The notes under the pieces are model-generated. The model did not search any database. It was not told the DNA's origin and saw only the letters and a program-made list of their open reading frames with translations. This document shows positions 36,302 to 47,181 of a stretch of 64,000 nt of DNA, one piece after another. Origin of the DNA: Solea solea (Eukaryota; Chordata; Actinopteri; Pleuronectiformes; Soleidae); the NCBI RefSeq assembly GCF_958295425.1, contig NC_081149.1, forward strand, positions 16,002,090 to 16,066,089, written 5' to 3'. Positions within the stretch are counted from its first letter, which is position 1. Each line of letters opens with the position of its first letter. The translations under genes and the position numbers were made by a program.

Positions 36302-38456
36302 GTGGATTTTGACCACATGAATTGGTTTTATTGTCTGATACTATTTTCCAATTACATACACATTTGTTTTGAACAAGAAATTTACATTTTGAAGGCCAGA
36401 TAAGTGGTGGTGAATTCAGAAGAGCTGAGTTCATGACCAGTGCATAAAAATCTAAATTTCATGAGGTCCTTTAACTCACAAGAATGCACTGGCCCCTTAA
36501 GACTCTCTTCCTGCATTGGTCCCCAGACTGCTCTTCCTGATAGGTGGCGTGGTAAAGGCTTAAATGAACTCATGCCCTCGTTTCCCATCATATGGCACAT
36601 AATCTCTGGTCCTTTATGGTGAATAGGATTTAGGGCTTAACTTTCCAACAAGCTTATTTTGGTCCTTTTCCTTCTGCATCCCATCCTTTCCCCTGTAATC
36701 AGATTCTTATGATAATGGGATAGCCCTACCATAAAATGAAATACAAAATCTCCTCAGATGGCCAAGGTTCTTAGCAGACTGAATGAGACTTTTCTTTTGA
36801 GTTGTGTGGCCCCTGCATCAAGGCTGAAGAAGACGAATGGACAGATGTGAGGCCCCAAAGCCTGGGGGATCCTCCCCCTCTGCCCCTCCCAGAAGAGAGG
36901 AACAATTAATTGACTTTTAAAGCAACTGCTTTCCGAGCCCATTCCACACTTCTCCTTGGCTGAGCAGAGTTCACAAATTGGTGTGTTGAGCTTTTTATGA
37001 GGACTAAATAGCTGCCAATGAAAGTGTAAATGACTGTGTGGTGAATGGGGCCCACACAATGGCCCTGCAGTGGCAAGGCCTCTGGCAGACATAATGACCA
37101 TTGTCACGGCTGCTGTCATCTAGAAACCATCAGGGCTCATGAATCCAAGGAGCTAGAGGAGTAAAGACCAGGCCCTCAGTCCCCATTTTCTCTTCTTCTG
37201 CTACATATTCTTATATTTCTCTACATTTCTAAAACTTGATAAGCTGCAGGATGTTATTACATCATTATTCAGAAGATAAATAAATAATCCAAATTGAAAA
37301 GACTGAAAAATGTTGCCACGCAATAATATGATGATGATGGTGTTTGCTGTTGTAGAAGTTTTAATGTGGACTGCTAATACAATATTTTCACGATGAACCC
37401 TTTTCTGTGTCTCAGACATAATTACAGGATACAAAATATCTTTTTTCTTTTTGCTTCAAATCAATACTCCGGCTTTCCACAAACCTTAGTTTGAAGTTTC
37501 CTCCCTCATTATTGTCCCTGGGGGTCACCATGTCAAATTTCCAAGCAAAAATATAGCCTCTCTGCAGGCTTTTGAGACCACACAATTCTCCTCTCTGGGA
37601 ACTCCAGCAGGCTCTCATGGGGAGGGCACGGACTGGAGCTGTGGCATAGTGCGCCGGCAGGAGTTCGCCCCAGACTGAGGGGTAATTGGTTTATCCCACC
37701 GCCTGGCCCGCTTTCCCATGTGGGCCACTGCTGTGGAGAAGCTCGGGGGTACAATATGGAAACAGCGTGATACCCTCCTGTGCCGAACAGGCATTCACTG
37801 CTAGGGTACCAGAAGCACAAAGCTGGAGCAGAGATGTCTCTTGGCTTTGAAAAGGTTGCCATTTGGTCCCCTTTTAACAGTGAGCAGCATTTGTGGTTGA
37901 AAATGTGAAGTGATTGAATTTTCGGCTATAGCGGTTTCCCTCTTCAAAAGGTAATGAGTTATTCAATTTTCCCCTCTCCTGCACTTGGTTGTGAGTCTGG
38001 CATTACAATCATCCAACCAGCATTTATTTATCTGCCCTAGGAATATATGTTCTTGTAGTGTTTTTTTTGTGTGTTAGTGTTTTGCAGGGGAAACAAGAAA
38101 AGTAGCTGCCTTTTTTTCTCTACTGTGCATTTGACAATAAACTCCCTGAATCTTGTTCTAAAAGAAAACAAGTTTTATGCCATGAAATTTGGAAATAATG
38201 GCATCATGTGGGAAAACACAGCATTACCTTTTTCCATTTTACTTTCTCATTTCGTGGAACAAGCATGTTGACTCATTTCACTAATCATCTACAGCTCTGC
38301 TTAACCTAACCTATAGCCTTAAGGAGTAGCAGGACCTGTTTTATATTAAATAAACCTGTAAGCTCAGTATAATATTTGATTCTATGAAGGCACACTACAT
38401 TTTTCTTATACTACGCATTAAAAAACAAACAAGTATTTCACTTAAAAAAGGTCAAA
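36302..38456. other. Intergenic region between metrnl and aqp8, synteny junction
   Basis: The two genes are transcribed toward each other across this gap. It has little repeat content. Two stretches of complex, higher-GC sequence (about 36,760-37,160 and 37,480-38,040) stand out from the AT-rich surroundings and could be conserved non-coding elements. No coding exon or RNA gene is recognised. Confidence 0.5.
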
Positions 38457-38462
38457 TTTATT
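38457..38462 (-). terminator. Polyadenylation signal AATAAA, aqp8
   Basis: Canonical AATAAA on the - strand about 100 bp downstream of the aquaporin stop codon. Confidence 0.6.
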
Positions 38463-38560
38463 GTGTAACTATGACAGAACATGTCAAACAAGCAGGTTAT
38501 GCAACAAAGGCAAAAGGTGAAACCATTCATGATCTAGCTATCTAATTTAAGTTGATGTGT

Positions 38561-41054
38561 TTATTTCAGAATGAGTCGTATCTTCTCATCTCCAAGAAGG
38601 AGTCTGCAAAAAAATAGGAAGTTTAATTAGTAATGTGTCATTAATTTAGATGCAAGTGAACAAATGATGGTTGTATTAGGGTTTATATGTTGGTAGGAAA
38701 GTATATTCTTACACTTACCGGATCAAAACTGCTGCTATTAGACCTCCTGCGATAGGCCCAACCCAGTAGACCCAGTGATAGGTCCAGTAGTTGCTCACTA
38801 CAGCTGGACCAAAGGCTCTGGCTGGGTTCATACATGTCCCAGATATATCGCCACTGAAAACCATTAAATCATATATTCAGCTTCATCATTGTGTCTTGGA
38901 ATATTACCTCAATGTAAAACTCTTTTTTTGCATCTATTTGCGTCACTGACACAGCAAAAATATAACAGTGGTAATGTTCTAGTACAGTTTAAAACTGCAA
39001 ATACAAAGATGGAATATACAATTCTTACAATGGATAAAAATCTGTAAATTACCATTAAAACTGTAGTGCGTAACTTTTGGTTATAAATGAATGTCCACTA
39101 GTTTCACATAATACTTAGAGTTCACATAATACTGATTAAATATATCAGCATTATGGTATCGTATATATTTTCGTTGGCTTTTAACCCAGAGTGAGTTCTG
39201 TTCTGAGTGTTTTATCTTATTTCTTACTTTTCTTATTGCTTTTAAATGCTTCTTGTATCGTCTTTTAGGTGTGACTTATGTATTGTTAATCCTTTTAGCC
39301 CTCTAATTGTTGTTTGTGTCATATGTACTGCACTATGGTCCACCCTGTTGTTTAAAAATGGGCTTTATAAATAAAATTGGATTGGATTTGATTATCCAGG
39401 TATGTTAGTCTGACTAAGACTAGCTCGATTTTAGTAGGTTTAACTTGTTTACATGACATTAAGAAAACCAAATTATTGTCTCAGTCCGACTAAAATCAGA
39501 CTTTTACCGTGCATGTAAATGCACCTAGTAATATTGCACTAGTAAAGTCAGAAAGTTGACTCAAAACTCGAAGACAACTCGAAGAAGCTTTGTGAATACT
39601 GCTGCTTAAAAACCTGGTCTCACTGCAGTTTGATAGGATAAATGTATGTCATCCATAAAATGCTGCTGGTGTAAACACACAAATGCTCCCTCAGGCAGGT
39701 CTGATAGTATTGTTTGACAAAGCCCATTTTCAGATGGACGTAACGAACAAATAATGTTGCATTGTATTTGTTCATGAAGACCAAAGAGAGCCTGAACAGT
39801 TCTTTTTTTTTATTATAAAAAGTTACACACTGCAGCTTAAATGCATCATCCAAATATTTTTTTTGTTGCAAAATGTCGCTCCAAGACGGATTAAACCTTA
39901 GCCCAAAAATATGTGATATAATGTCGATGCACAGGTCTTCCTCTCACAACTTTTTACTCACCCAGCCAAGATGTTCATGATTACAGTGCAGCCAACCAGG
40001 AAAGGCACCATGGGGTTCCTGGTCTTGGTGTTTAAGGCACCCAGCAGCAGCACCATGGTGATCAGGCAGGTCATGGCGACTTCTCCAAACAGAGCTCTTC
40101 CAACTTGGTCGTCTGACTGCAGCACAGCAAACGCAGCCCCGTGGACTTTGGCAAAGTTGTCGTTGAAGGTCATCACCTGTCAGCATCAGTCAGCGATGAT
40201 TCAATTGAAGTTGTAATATACTGTATGAGACAGTTTAAACTGGATATTTATAATTTATAACAAAATTGACAGCAGCACCTTTGCCATAGCAGCTCCCAGC
40301 ATCCCTCCAACCAGCTGACATGCAAGATATGGGGCCACCATATTCAGCTCCATGCCCCCACACAGATAGATGGCCAGGGTGAATGTAGGGTTGAAATGAG
40401 AGCCACTGGTGAGATGAGAGAAAACTTTACATCTGAGTATAATCTGAGCAATGTTTTGTTCAGCACATGAAGTGATTCAAAGTCAATGGTTTTGATCAAG
40501 ACTATTTTTTTTTATCCTTCACTTTGAATACAAAGAAAATGATATAAAGGATTCAAAGTGAAGTAAATCAAGATACAAAGAAATAGTTCAACAGAGTTTA
40601 AATGTAATTAATCATGTATTTTTCAGTAGAAAAGATGGGAAATGTGTCCTATGTCAGAATTACTGTTCTCCAATTAATCTATTTTTTACCACTAATCCTA
40701 TTCTTAATTTCTAATGAACCAATAGGCATTTTCTTTATGTTTAAATGAATCTTGACCATCCACAATCCCATGGCATGAAAACTGTGACCCTCACCTAATC
40801 TCAGCCATGCAAGTCACCAAGACAGCGACAGCAAAACCATGCACCAAAGCTGGCTGAAGCCTCCCCATAGACTCCTCGTTCTCTATGACTGACACGCAGC
40901 CAATGAACACGAAGAACGCGGTTCCCACCAGCTCGCCCAGGCACGGCTGATATATCTTCTCAAACTTGTTGGGAGTTCTGGCCGGAGCTGGTTTAGACTC
41001 TGAAGTCATCAGAGACGTCTCCACTTCACACATCTCCATCTTCTTATCCGCCAT
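38561..41054 (-). CDS. aqp8: Aquaporin-8-type channel, five coding exons
   Basis: Exons on the - strand at 40795-41054, 40279-40405, 39962-40176, 38719-38853 and 38561-38603 join in frame to 259 aa (human AQP8 is 261 aa). AQP8 conducts water and also ammonia or hydrogen peroxide across plasma and inner mitochondrial membranes. The N-terminus is cytosolic and is followed by six membrane segments. The second pore motif is canonical ([19 protein letters not shown] at 210-212). The first reads SHFNPTF, with Thr94 where most aquaporins have Ala. The end [10 protein letters not shown] resembles the AQP8 C-terminus. All introns are GT-AG. Fish have several aqp8 paralogues (aqp8aa, aqp8ab, aqp8b); the copy is not resolved here. 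Adjacent arhgap17 agrees with the mammalian AQP8 neighbourhood. Confidence 0.9.
39054..39846. mobile_element. Non-autonomous DNA element in aqp8 intron 3, composite
   Basis: The ends are inverted repeats: left CTGTAGTGCGTAACTTTT, right (reverse complement) CTGCAGTGTGTAACTTTT, 16 of 18 matching. Both are flanked by TTAAA. The interior holds a LINE-like tail (CTTTATAAATAAAATTGG near 39,365) and a second fish repeat ending in GTGCATGTAAATGCACCTAG near 39,510, so elements appear nested. It lies inside intron 3 between exons 3 and 4 of aqp8. Confidence 0.6.
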
Positions 41055-41878
41055 GGATTCTCAGTGAGATCAGGTCACAAGAGCAGACGACGCAACACTG
41101 ACTCTTCCAAACTGATCTGTGACTCCAGTGTGACTGTTCTGAGCCTGACAATGTTTCTCCTCTGACCTGCCATAAACTCTTATTCATATTCAACAACGAA
41201 GGGGGGAGTTTTTATCATTGGCTCTGGCAAATATTTGATGAACTTTGCTGATGAGTTGGTGAGCTAGTTAGCCAGTGAATGGAGCTTCAAATACTATGAA
41301 GTCTATGTAGAATTAACACAGGTTTCCTATGAAGATATCAAAGTGGAACAGAGAGTTCTTATAGAAATTGAACGTGAGTTGGGAATAAAAGTTAGAATTT
41401 AGGCTGACATTCCTTGAATAGGAGGTCTGACAATTTTGTTAAGAAAACATCAGGTTAGATAAGGATGCTCACTTGCCATATGTTTACCAAAGAGCAAAGT
41501 CTCTGCTTTTGTTTCTAATTAGGGGAAAAGATAAGTACTTAAATTGCACACTTTCGTAATCCAGAAGATTCACCTAATAAATCATTCACCACAGGGGGAT
41601 TACACATTACTCAAAGAAAAATAGAGAAAACCTGACAAGAAAGACATGGAACAGAGTCTGCATCTATTTTACATTTTTGCTGTTCTCATATGAGAATATG
41701 TTTGTTTAAATTTGTAGAGTGATTAAAAAAATTATTAGGAAACTGACAACAACATGAGAGTAATCCAGAATATAATCTAAATGTAATGTGTTTTGGGGTT
41801 GATATTAAAATGAGGGAGCTTGAAAATATCTATAGTATTATCTCAGCCAACACTTCTATTTTAATGTCAACAAAAATT
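41055..41878. other. aqp8 upstream region
   Basis: Probable aqp8 promoter side. On the - strand an AATAAGAGTTTATGG stretch near 41,170-41,185 could act as a weak TATA-like element. The rest is AT-rich without recognisable features. Confidence 0.4.
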
Positions 41879-42119
41879 TAGGGATGAACGATACTTGGTA
41901 TCAGTATTGGTCCGATATTTGTCAAAATCACTGGATCAGATTATCAGAAAATGAAGAATTATGCTTTTGAAATAGCTTGAAACCTTAAACCAAATGTGTT
42001 GTTCACTGCTTAGTTTAAAAAGTCTAAAATAAAAATGGATCGGACTGATATCGGTATCAATAGATACTCAAGTTTGCGATATCGGTGTCTGTATCAGATA
42101 CAAGACAAAGCCATCCCTA
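41879..42119. mobile_element. Small hAT-like element with 8-bp target duplication
   Basis: A 241-bp element with terminal inverted repeats TAGGGATG and CATCCCTA, flanked by CAAAAATT at 41871-41878 and CAAAAAAT at 42120-42127 (7 of 8 identical). The interior has the repeated GATATCGGTATC/GGTATCAGTATTGG pattern common in fish non-autonomous hAT elements. No reading frame of note. Confidence 0.8.
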
Positions 42120-42424
42120 CAAAAAATCCCTCTGGTGGACACATTAGGAATTGTGATTTATTTATTTATTTCGGTCATGTCAGTTAGATCACTTATCACA
42201 CATCATCTTAGTGTAGTCCACACAATACACATAACCGAAAGGGAAAGCGGGAGAAGCAAAAGCTCTTCTAGTCCCGCCCCCATTACCCACAGAATACATA
42301 TATTCATCGTACAATACATCATTTTTTTTTCTTTTCTTTTCTTTTTCGTATGACATTTTGACAAAAACATGTTTCAGCATCAGGTAGCACTCAGAGTCAC
42401 AAAATGATCCAATCAATATATAGA

Positions 42425-42801
42425 AGATTGTGTTTGTTAATGAAGTTGTCTAGCCTATGGTTAAATAGTTTATCCAGAATCTTTGACAGTTGTGGTAGTA
42501 TTGAGACTGGTCTGTAATTAGTCAATTCGTGTATGTCCCCTTTCTTGAACAATGGCACTACTTTTGCCACTTTCGTTTGGTGGGAAATGTCTCTGTCATC
42601 TATTACTTTCTAATTTAGCTTCATGTCGAGGTCATCTACATCCGTGGATGTTTTTGCTACGCATTTGTTGACCAGGTGTCTAATCTCTCTGTCCTTCACT
42701 GGGGTGAGAAACATTGTGCTGGGGTTTCTGTCTCTGTCCTTATCAAAGTGGTCCCAGTGAAGGAGTGAGTCAGGAATGTTCTTCGCCAGATTCAGCCCCA
42801 C
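42425..42801 (-). pseudogene. LINE ORF2 linker and reverse-transcriptase start, broken
   Basis: Continues the retrotransposon in a shifted frame: linker residues GLNLAKNIPDSLLHW, then an in-frame stop at about 42,610, then the reverse-transcriptase opening with VVPLFKKGD and NYRPVSILPQLSKIL. It stops near 42,425, before any catalytic motif. Confidence 0.7.
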
Positions 42802-42857
42802 GTCCTTGAAGTAGAGAGGATAGCTAGGTTTTGTGTTTTTGTTTTTGATGACATTGT

Positions 42858-44165
42858 TTAGAATATCCCATTGTTTTTAGTATAGCTCATGTTTTCTGCT
42901 AGCAGATTACTGTAGTATTCGTTCTTGCAATCTTTTAGGATGCTATTTAGTTTGTTCCTATATTGTTTGTATCTCGTTTCTGACTGTTCCGTCCTCAATC
43001 TCATGTATTGTCTATACAGGGTGTTTTTCTTCTTGCAGGCATTTATCAATGTTTTTGTTAGCCATGGTTTCCCCTCCTTATTCTGATTTGCGGGTCTATC
43101 ATACAGCGTTTTTAATATTTGCAAAAGGGAATCGTAAGCGCCATTTACATCTGTTTCTTTGTAGACAGCTTCAGACATATTTTGTACAATCTCATACTCA
43201 ATGTTATTGTCAATGAACAGGGCCACTCCTCCTGCACCTTTGTTTCTTCTGTTAACATAGACAAGTTTGTATCCATCCAGGCAAAAATCTGTGCCTTTGT
43301 CTTCATTAATCCATGTATCCGACACCGCAATGATGTTGAAAGCATTTTTGAAGTGCTGTAGGTACTCCCTAATGTGGTCGAGGTTGGTGTATAGGCTCCT
43401 GCTATCGAAATGAATTAAAGACAGTTTCCCATCCATCTCAATGCATTCGTTAAATTGGTCTTCAGTGTAGTACTGGCTGGCGATGTCAGCATTCTTTTTG
43501 GTGAGGTTCTCGTTGATGTAGACGTCCGAGCCTTTGAGCTTCCTGCCCTGCTTCAGCAGTGCCGTCTCGTGTTTTCTGTCAGTGAACCTCAGCTCGACGG
43601 CTCGTGTTCCAGACTCGTTTCTTTGGGGTAAGAGGTGACATACTTCCACATTGCTGAAATCCACGTTGATGTCTCTGCCAGCCAGGAACTCAGCCACCTG
43701 CTTTTCCACAGATTCGATTTCCGATTCATCAGGCAGCAACGACTGGTCGTCCGCTGCCGCAGCCGCCCTTGCGTAGGTCTGAGGCTTAATGTTGAGGCCA
43801 GTCACAATCACCTCATTGAGTCTTCCCAGCTGTTCCATCTCCTCCACTCTGTTCCCCAGCTCCCAAAGCAGCTTGTCTTTTTTTGCATTCTCTTCCTGGA
43901 GCTTTTTGACTTCCACTGTCACTCCCACCAACTTCTCCCTGAATTCGGTCATGCTTTCCTTAATCTCCCCTCTTATCGCCTTCATCTCATGGGAGATTAT
44001 CGCTTTAATCTCATCTCCCATCGCCGCCATTCCTTCTTTCAATGCCGCCATTCCTTCTTTCATCGCCGCCATTTCTTCGCTCATAGCTTCCAACATTTGG
44101 TCAGCTTTACTTTTCACCATTTTCTTCTCACTTGTTTTTTCTCTTCTTTTCTCCTTTTTGTCCAC
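42858..44165 (-). pseudogene. LINE ORF1 fused in frame to an ORF2 endonuclease fragment
   Basis: An open 435-codon frame. Residues 1-110 are a charged coiled coil with repeated EGMAALKEGMAAM-like units. Residues 110-230 resemble the RNA-binding part of LINE ORF1 (GRLNEVIVTGL; TDRKHETALLKQGRKLKG). From about residue 245 the sequence switches to an ORF2 apurinic-endonuclease-like domain (HFDSRS; SDTWINE; NKGAGGVALF), then jumps to the pre-reverse-transcriptase linker (KPWLTKTLINACKKK). A frameshift near 42,870 ends it, and the linker continues in another frame at 42,610-42,801. The joining of ORF1 and ORF2 is most simply explained by deletion. Confidence 0.75.
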
Positions 44166-44807
44166 TTTTCCCTGTGGTGCAAGTTGTAGTGCAGTTATCT
44201 CAAAGTTTTCTCAAGTTATCTCAAGGCCTCGAGGCTGTTGCGTCCTTCCTCTCAGAGCGCCCTTCTCTACTGTCACCGCGTGATGGTGATAGTATGAAAA
44301 TATATCAGCAATATTGTTGGTCTAGCTCAGTAAGGAGGTGCACATGATGAGTTATATTAGTAACAGTGTTTCCTGCACAACCGTTGAGGTTGTATATTCA
44401 CTGACAGTGGAGATAAAAAAAATACTCTTGAGCATTTGTTATGTCAATGAGGAGTGGGTGATTTCTGGTTTAGAGTGGGATTTTTAGAGACAGTTTACAA
44501 GTTTTACGTTTTTTTGTGAGCCAGTTTAAAGAGCTTCTGATAAGTGCAAACGATGTTTGCTTCATACCAGCTAAGTGAATAAATCAAAAAAAAAAAAACT
44601 TTTTTAAGTATAAACAAAGACAGATGAAGGTAATTTTCACTGCCACAGATGGAAGCACACATACTCCCTCACACAACCTGTTTTGTGAGATGACTTTTCA
44701 CTTGACTGCACAGCTGCCTGCAAATCACAGATGTGAAACTATGACACTGGTTGTTCTTTAACATCGACCAAACACAGGTGGCATATCTTAAGTGAAGGTC
44801 CAAAAGG

Positions 44808-44809
<2 letters not shown>

Positions 44810-44846
<37 letters not shown>
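44810..44846. repeat. CA microsatellite
   Basis: About 18 CA units; part of the dispersed repeat around 44,760-45,570. Confidence 0.95.
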
Positions 44847-44851
<5 letters not shown>

Positions 44852-45635
44852 TGCTGATGTGCACAGCTTTCCTTTTAAGGACTGCCATTCATTTGGACGA
44901 CTTAGACAAAGCTTTATTCCTAACATTACCAATAACCAATTAATACCTAACCCCAACCACATTACAAATCTTAGCCTTCAGAAATGAGGTTCTGCCTTAT
45001 TAGGACCAGGTTTTGGTCTTCATGAAAAGGTCAGTGTTTATGCCAGAAAAGGCCCTTAGGACACTATATTGACTTCCATTCATTTTGACAAAGTGTTATC
45101 CCTTACCTTAACCTTAGCCATCTCTACTACAAGCCTAACCGTATCCTTACACTAATTCTAACCTTAAACTCAGTATTAAGCATCAAAAGGTTCTTTAAAG
45201 TTGCAAGGACTTGCTAAAATGTCAAATGTCTTCATAATGTCAAAATGTCCTCAAAGGATGTGAGACACAGTTTGCCCTCATGGCCTACTAAAGACACGTT
45301 TGCATAGCAGCCATTGTGCGGACACTCAATGTGACAAAATGCATTCCCTAGCCCCTCACCCTAACCTTAACCATCACAACTAAATACCTAAACCTAACCC
45401 TAAACAACATCCAGTCCAAACTCTAACCCTAAAACCAAATGTTAACCAAAAAACACTTTAAAGGGGCGACCGAAGGACCAGTGAGGACCAGCCAAAAATG
45501 TCCTCACTCCCTGTGGTATCTAAGTTCCTCACAAAGATACTGATACAAGAACACACACACACTTCATTCACTGGAATGATATTGTTATCACACAGTTTCA
45601 TTGACTTTAAAAACAATTTGAAGACACATTTTGAA

Positions 45636-45738
45636 GAATAGACTTCCACAATGCTGGAGATCAAACCCTGGAAGAAAACCTGGCACAAAACAACACAAAA
45701 AGCCAAAGAACAACACGCCAGTACATGGACTTGTACTG
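45636..45738 (-). repeat. 103-bp dispersed repeat, copy 1
   Basis: Reverse-complement match to 49,107-49,209 over the full 103 bp with few mismatches. Shared landmarks are CTTCCACAATGCTGGAG, CTGGAAGAAAACCTGGCAC and GCCAGTACATGGACTTGTAC. Family not recognised. Confidence 0.8.
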
Positions 45739-46118
45739 AAAATGTCAGAGTTCTTTGGCCATAGACTCTTGTTGTAAAGAGTCCGTGCGCAGTTGGCTCC
45801 TCCCAGTAGGCCACAAGAGTACAAAACCTCAACATTTATTTAGTTTAAGTTGAGCAACAAGACAAGCTGAAAGCTTGATATAGAGTTGGACGAGCCTTAT
45901 GGTGAGGGAGAGAGAAGGAGGAGACTGAGAACTTAGTTTGGTATGAAATGAGAGTTAAGACGCAAGCAGCCGGACATCAAACTGTTTGACCCTTGTAATA
46001 CTGAGGCCAGATAAGGCAGAAGAATGCCCTTTATCTGAACAGGCATGGTGGATTATCTTTAGCTGTTATGAGCTTCATAAACACTGAACTGTAACAGTGT
46101 CACGCTTGGTGTTACAGT

Positions 46119-46120
<2 letters not shown>

Positions 46121-46184
<64 letters not shown>

Positions 46185-46240
46185 TAGATAGATAGATAGA
46201 TACTTTATTCATCTCACAGAGAAATTCACATTAAGGCCTG
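46121..46240. repeat. GATA microsatellite with element-derived tail
   Basis: About 20 GATA units (46121-46203, one interruption), followed by TACTTTATTCATCTCACAGA and GAAATTCACATT. This tail is common at the 3' ends of fish retroelements, so the microsatellite probably grew from an insertion's tail. Confidence 0.85.
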
Positions 46241-46760
46241 TGATTAGGCATTTCACTGGAATGATAAAGGTGAGAATGAAATGACAGACAAGTGGCAGAG
46301 GGAGGTGTACAAGATGGCTGAGTTCCATTTAGCTGCATGCTGACTTACATGAAGTGTGTGATCACAAACACCTGTCCCCTTTTCCGGTACTAAAACCAAG
46401 TCCAAGTGTTTGTGGTTCCATTAATAGCCACATGGTGGCAGCATATCATTGTAAAGGGTGACTGCTCGTCATGAGCTGACCTCCAATCAGTCCAGAGACT
46501 TAAATTACCTGCAGTGGTTGAAGAGTTTTGGGCATGAATAATTATTTTCTTTTTTTTTTGCTGCTACTGCTGAATAATGTGTACTGTCTCGAAAGAACAT
46601 GTGATTATTTGTTTGTTTTGAACAGAAGTGTATTTATATTTGTTATTTGTGATATTTCACATACTCAGCCTAATGACAAACTTTCATTTTTGTAGTTATT
46701 AATCACACCATAAAACTAATATGAGGGTGACTTTGCCATGACTTAAACAGACCAAGTCTA

Positions 46761-47181
46761 TGTTTTTCTTTTCTTTTTTTTTCTCTTTTTTTTCTGCTCC
46801 GGTATCACATGTCACCGTACAGTGGGGAAGTAAAAGCACTTCCTTCTTTCCACCGCTGGCCTCACAGAAGCCAGTCAAGTCTCAAAGAGCGGCTCATATT
46901 CGTGGCGATGGGGACCCTGAGGCTCGTCACGGGCTCTTTTATTATTTCTGGCTTTTAAAAACCGTCCGTGTCACCGGGTTCAATCAAACAAGCGGGGGAG
47001 ACGAAGTGAGGAAAGCGCTCAGTCTCAGTGAGGGAAGAGAGAAGTGGACGGAGCGCAGCACTTTTCTCGCGCTATGGCTGCGACGTAGCGCAACTTTTGG
47101 ATGACTGGGAGACTGTGCGCGCGTCGGTGAAGCAGCGTTAACTTTTACTGACTTTGGAAGAAACGAGAGGAGATCACAGAC
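46761..47181 (+). promoter_or_regulatory. arhgap17: arhgap17 promoter and 5' leader with two upstream ORFs
   Basis: CpG-enriched sequence ending at the arhgap17 start codon. Two short upstream ORFs are visible: ATG at 47074 with a stop at 47086-47088 (4 codons) and ATG at 47101 with a stop at 47128-47130 (9 codons). If the transcript starts upstream of them they could dampen translation. No convincing TATA box. Confidence 0.45.

Larger units (their letters stand above)
42155..44285 (-). mobile_element. Decayed non-LTR retrotransposon, internally deleted
   Basis: The element runs 5' to 3' on the - strand from a CpG-rich leader near 44,285 to a repeated ATAAA-type tail near 42,160. The segments are an ORF1-like coiled-coil/RNA-binding protein, part of an ORF2 endonuclease, the linker before the reverse transcriptase, and the first part of the reverse transcriptase (NYRPVSILP at about 42,490-42,520). 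The catalytic YxDD region and the rest of ORF2 are missing, so it cannot move on its own. It is probably a jockey/CR1/L2-superfamily LINE; the clade was not determined. Confidence 0.8.
44286..46760. other. Intergenic repeat-rich region upstream of arhgap17
   Basis: Holds a diverged CA-associated dispersed repeat (about 44,760-45,570) with scattered CTAACC(C)TAA motifs and recurring GTCCTCA words, a 103-bp repeat copy (45,636-45,738), and the GATA microsatellite. No gene is supported. Confidence 0.55.

Noticed and set aside
43635..44283. Opposite-strand frames of 164-184 codons over the LINE
   Set aside because: Mirror frames of the ORF1 coiled-coil coding strand, with no similarity of their own.
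42155..44285. Active retrotransposon
   Set aside because: Internal deletion, a frameshift near 42,870, a stop near 42,610 and loss of the catalytic reverse-transcriptase region.
45350..45440. Interstitial telomere remnant (CCTAACCCTAA words)
   Set aside because: The words are irregular and spaced, embedded in a CA-linked dispersed repeat; there is no tandem TTAGGG array.
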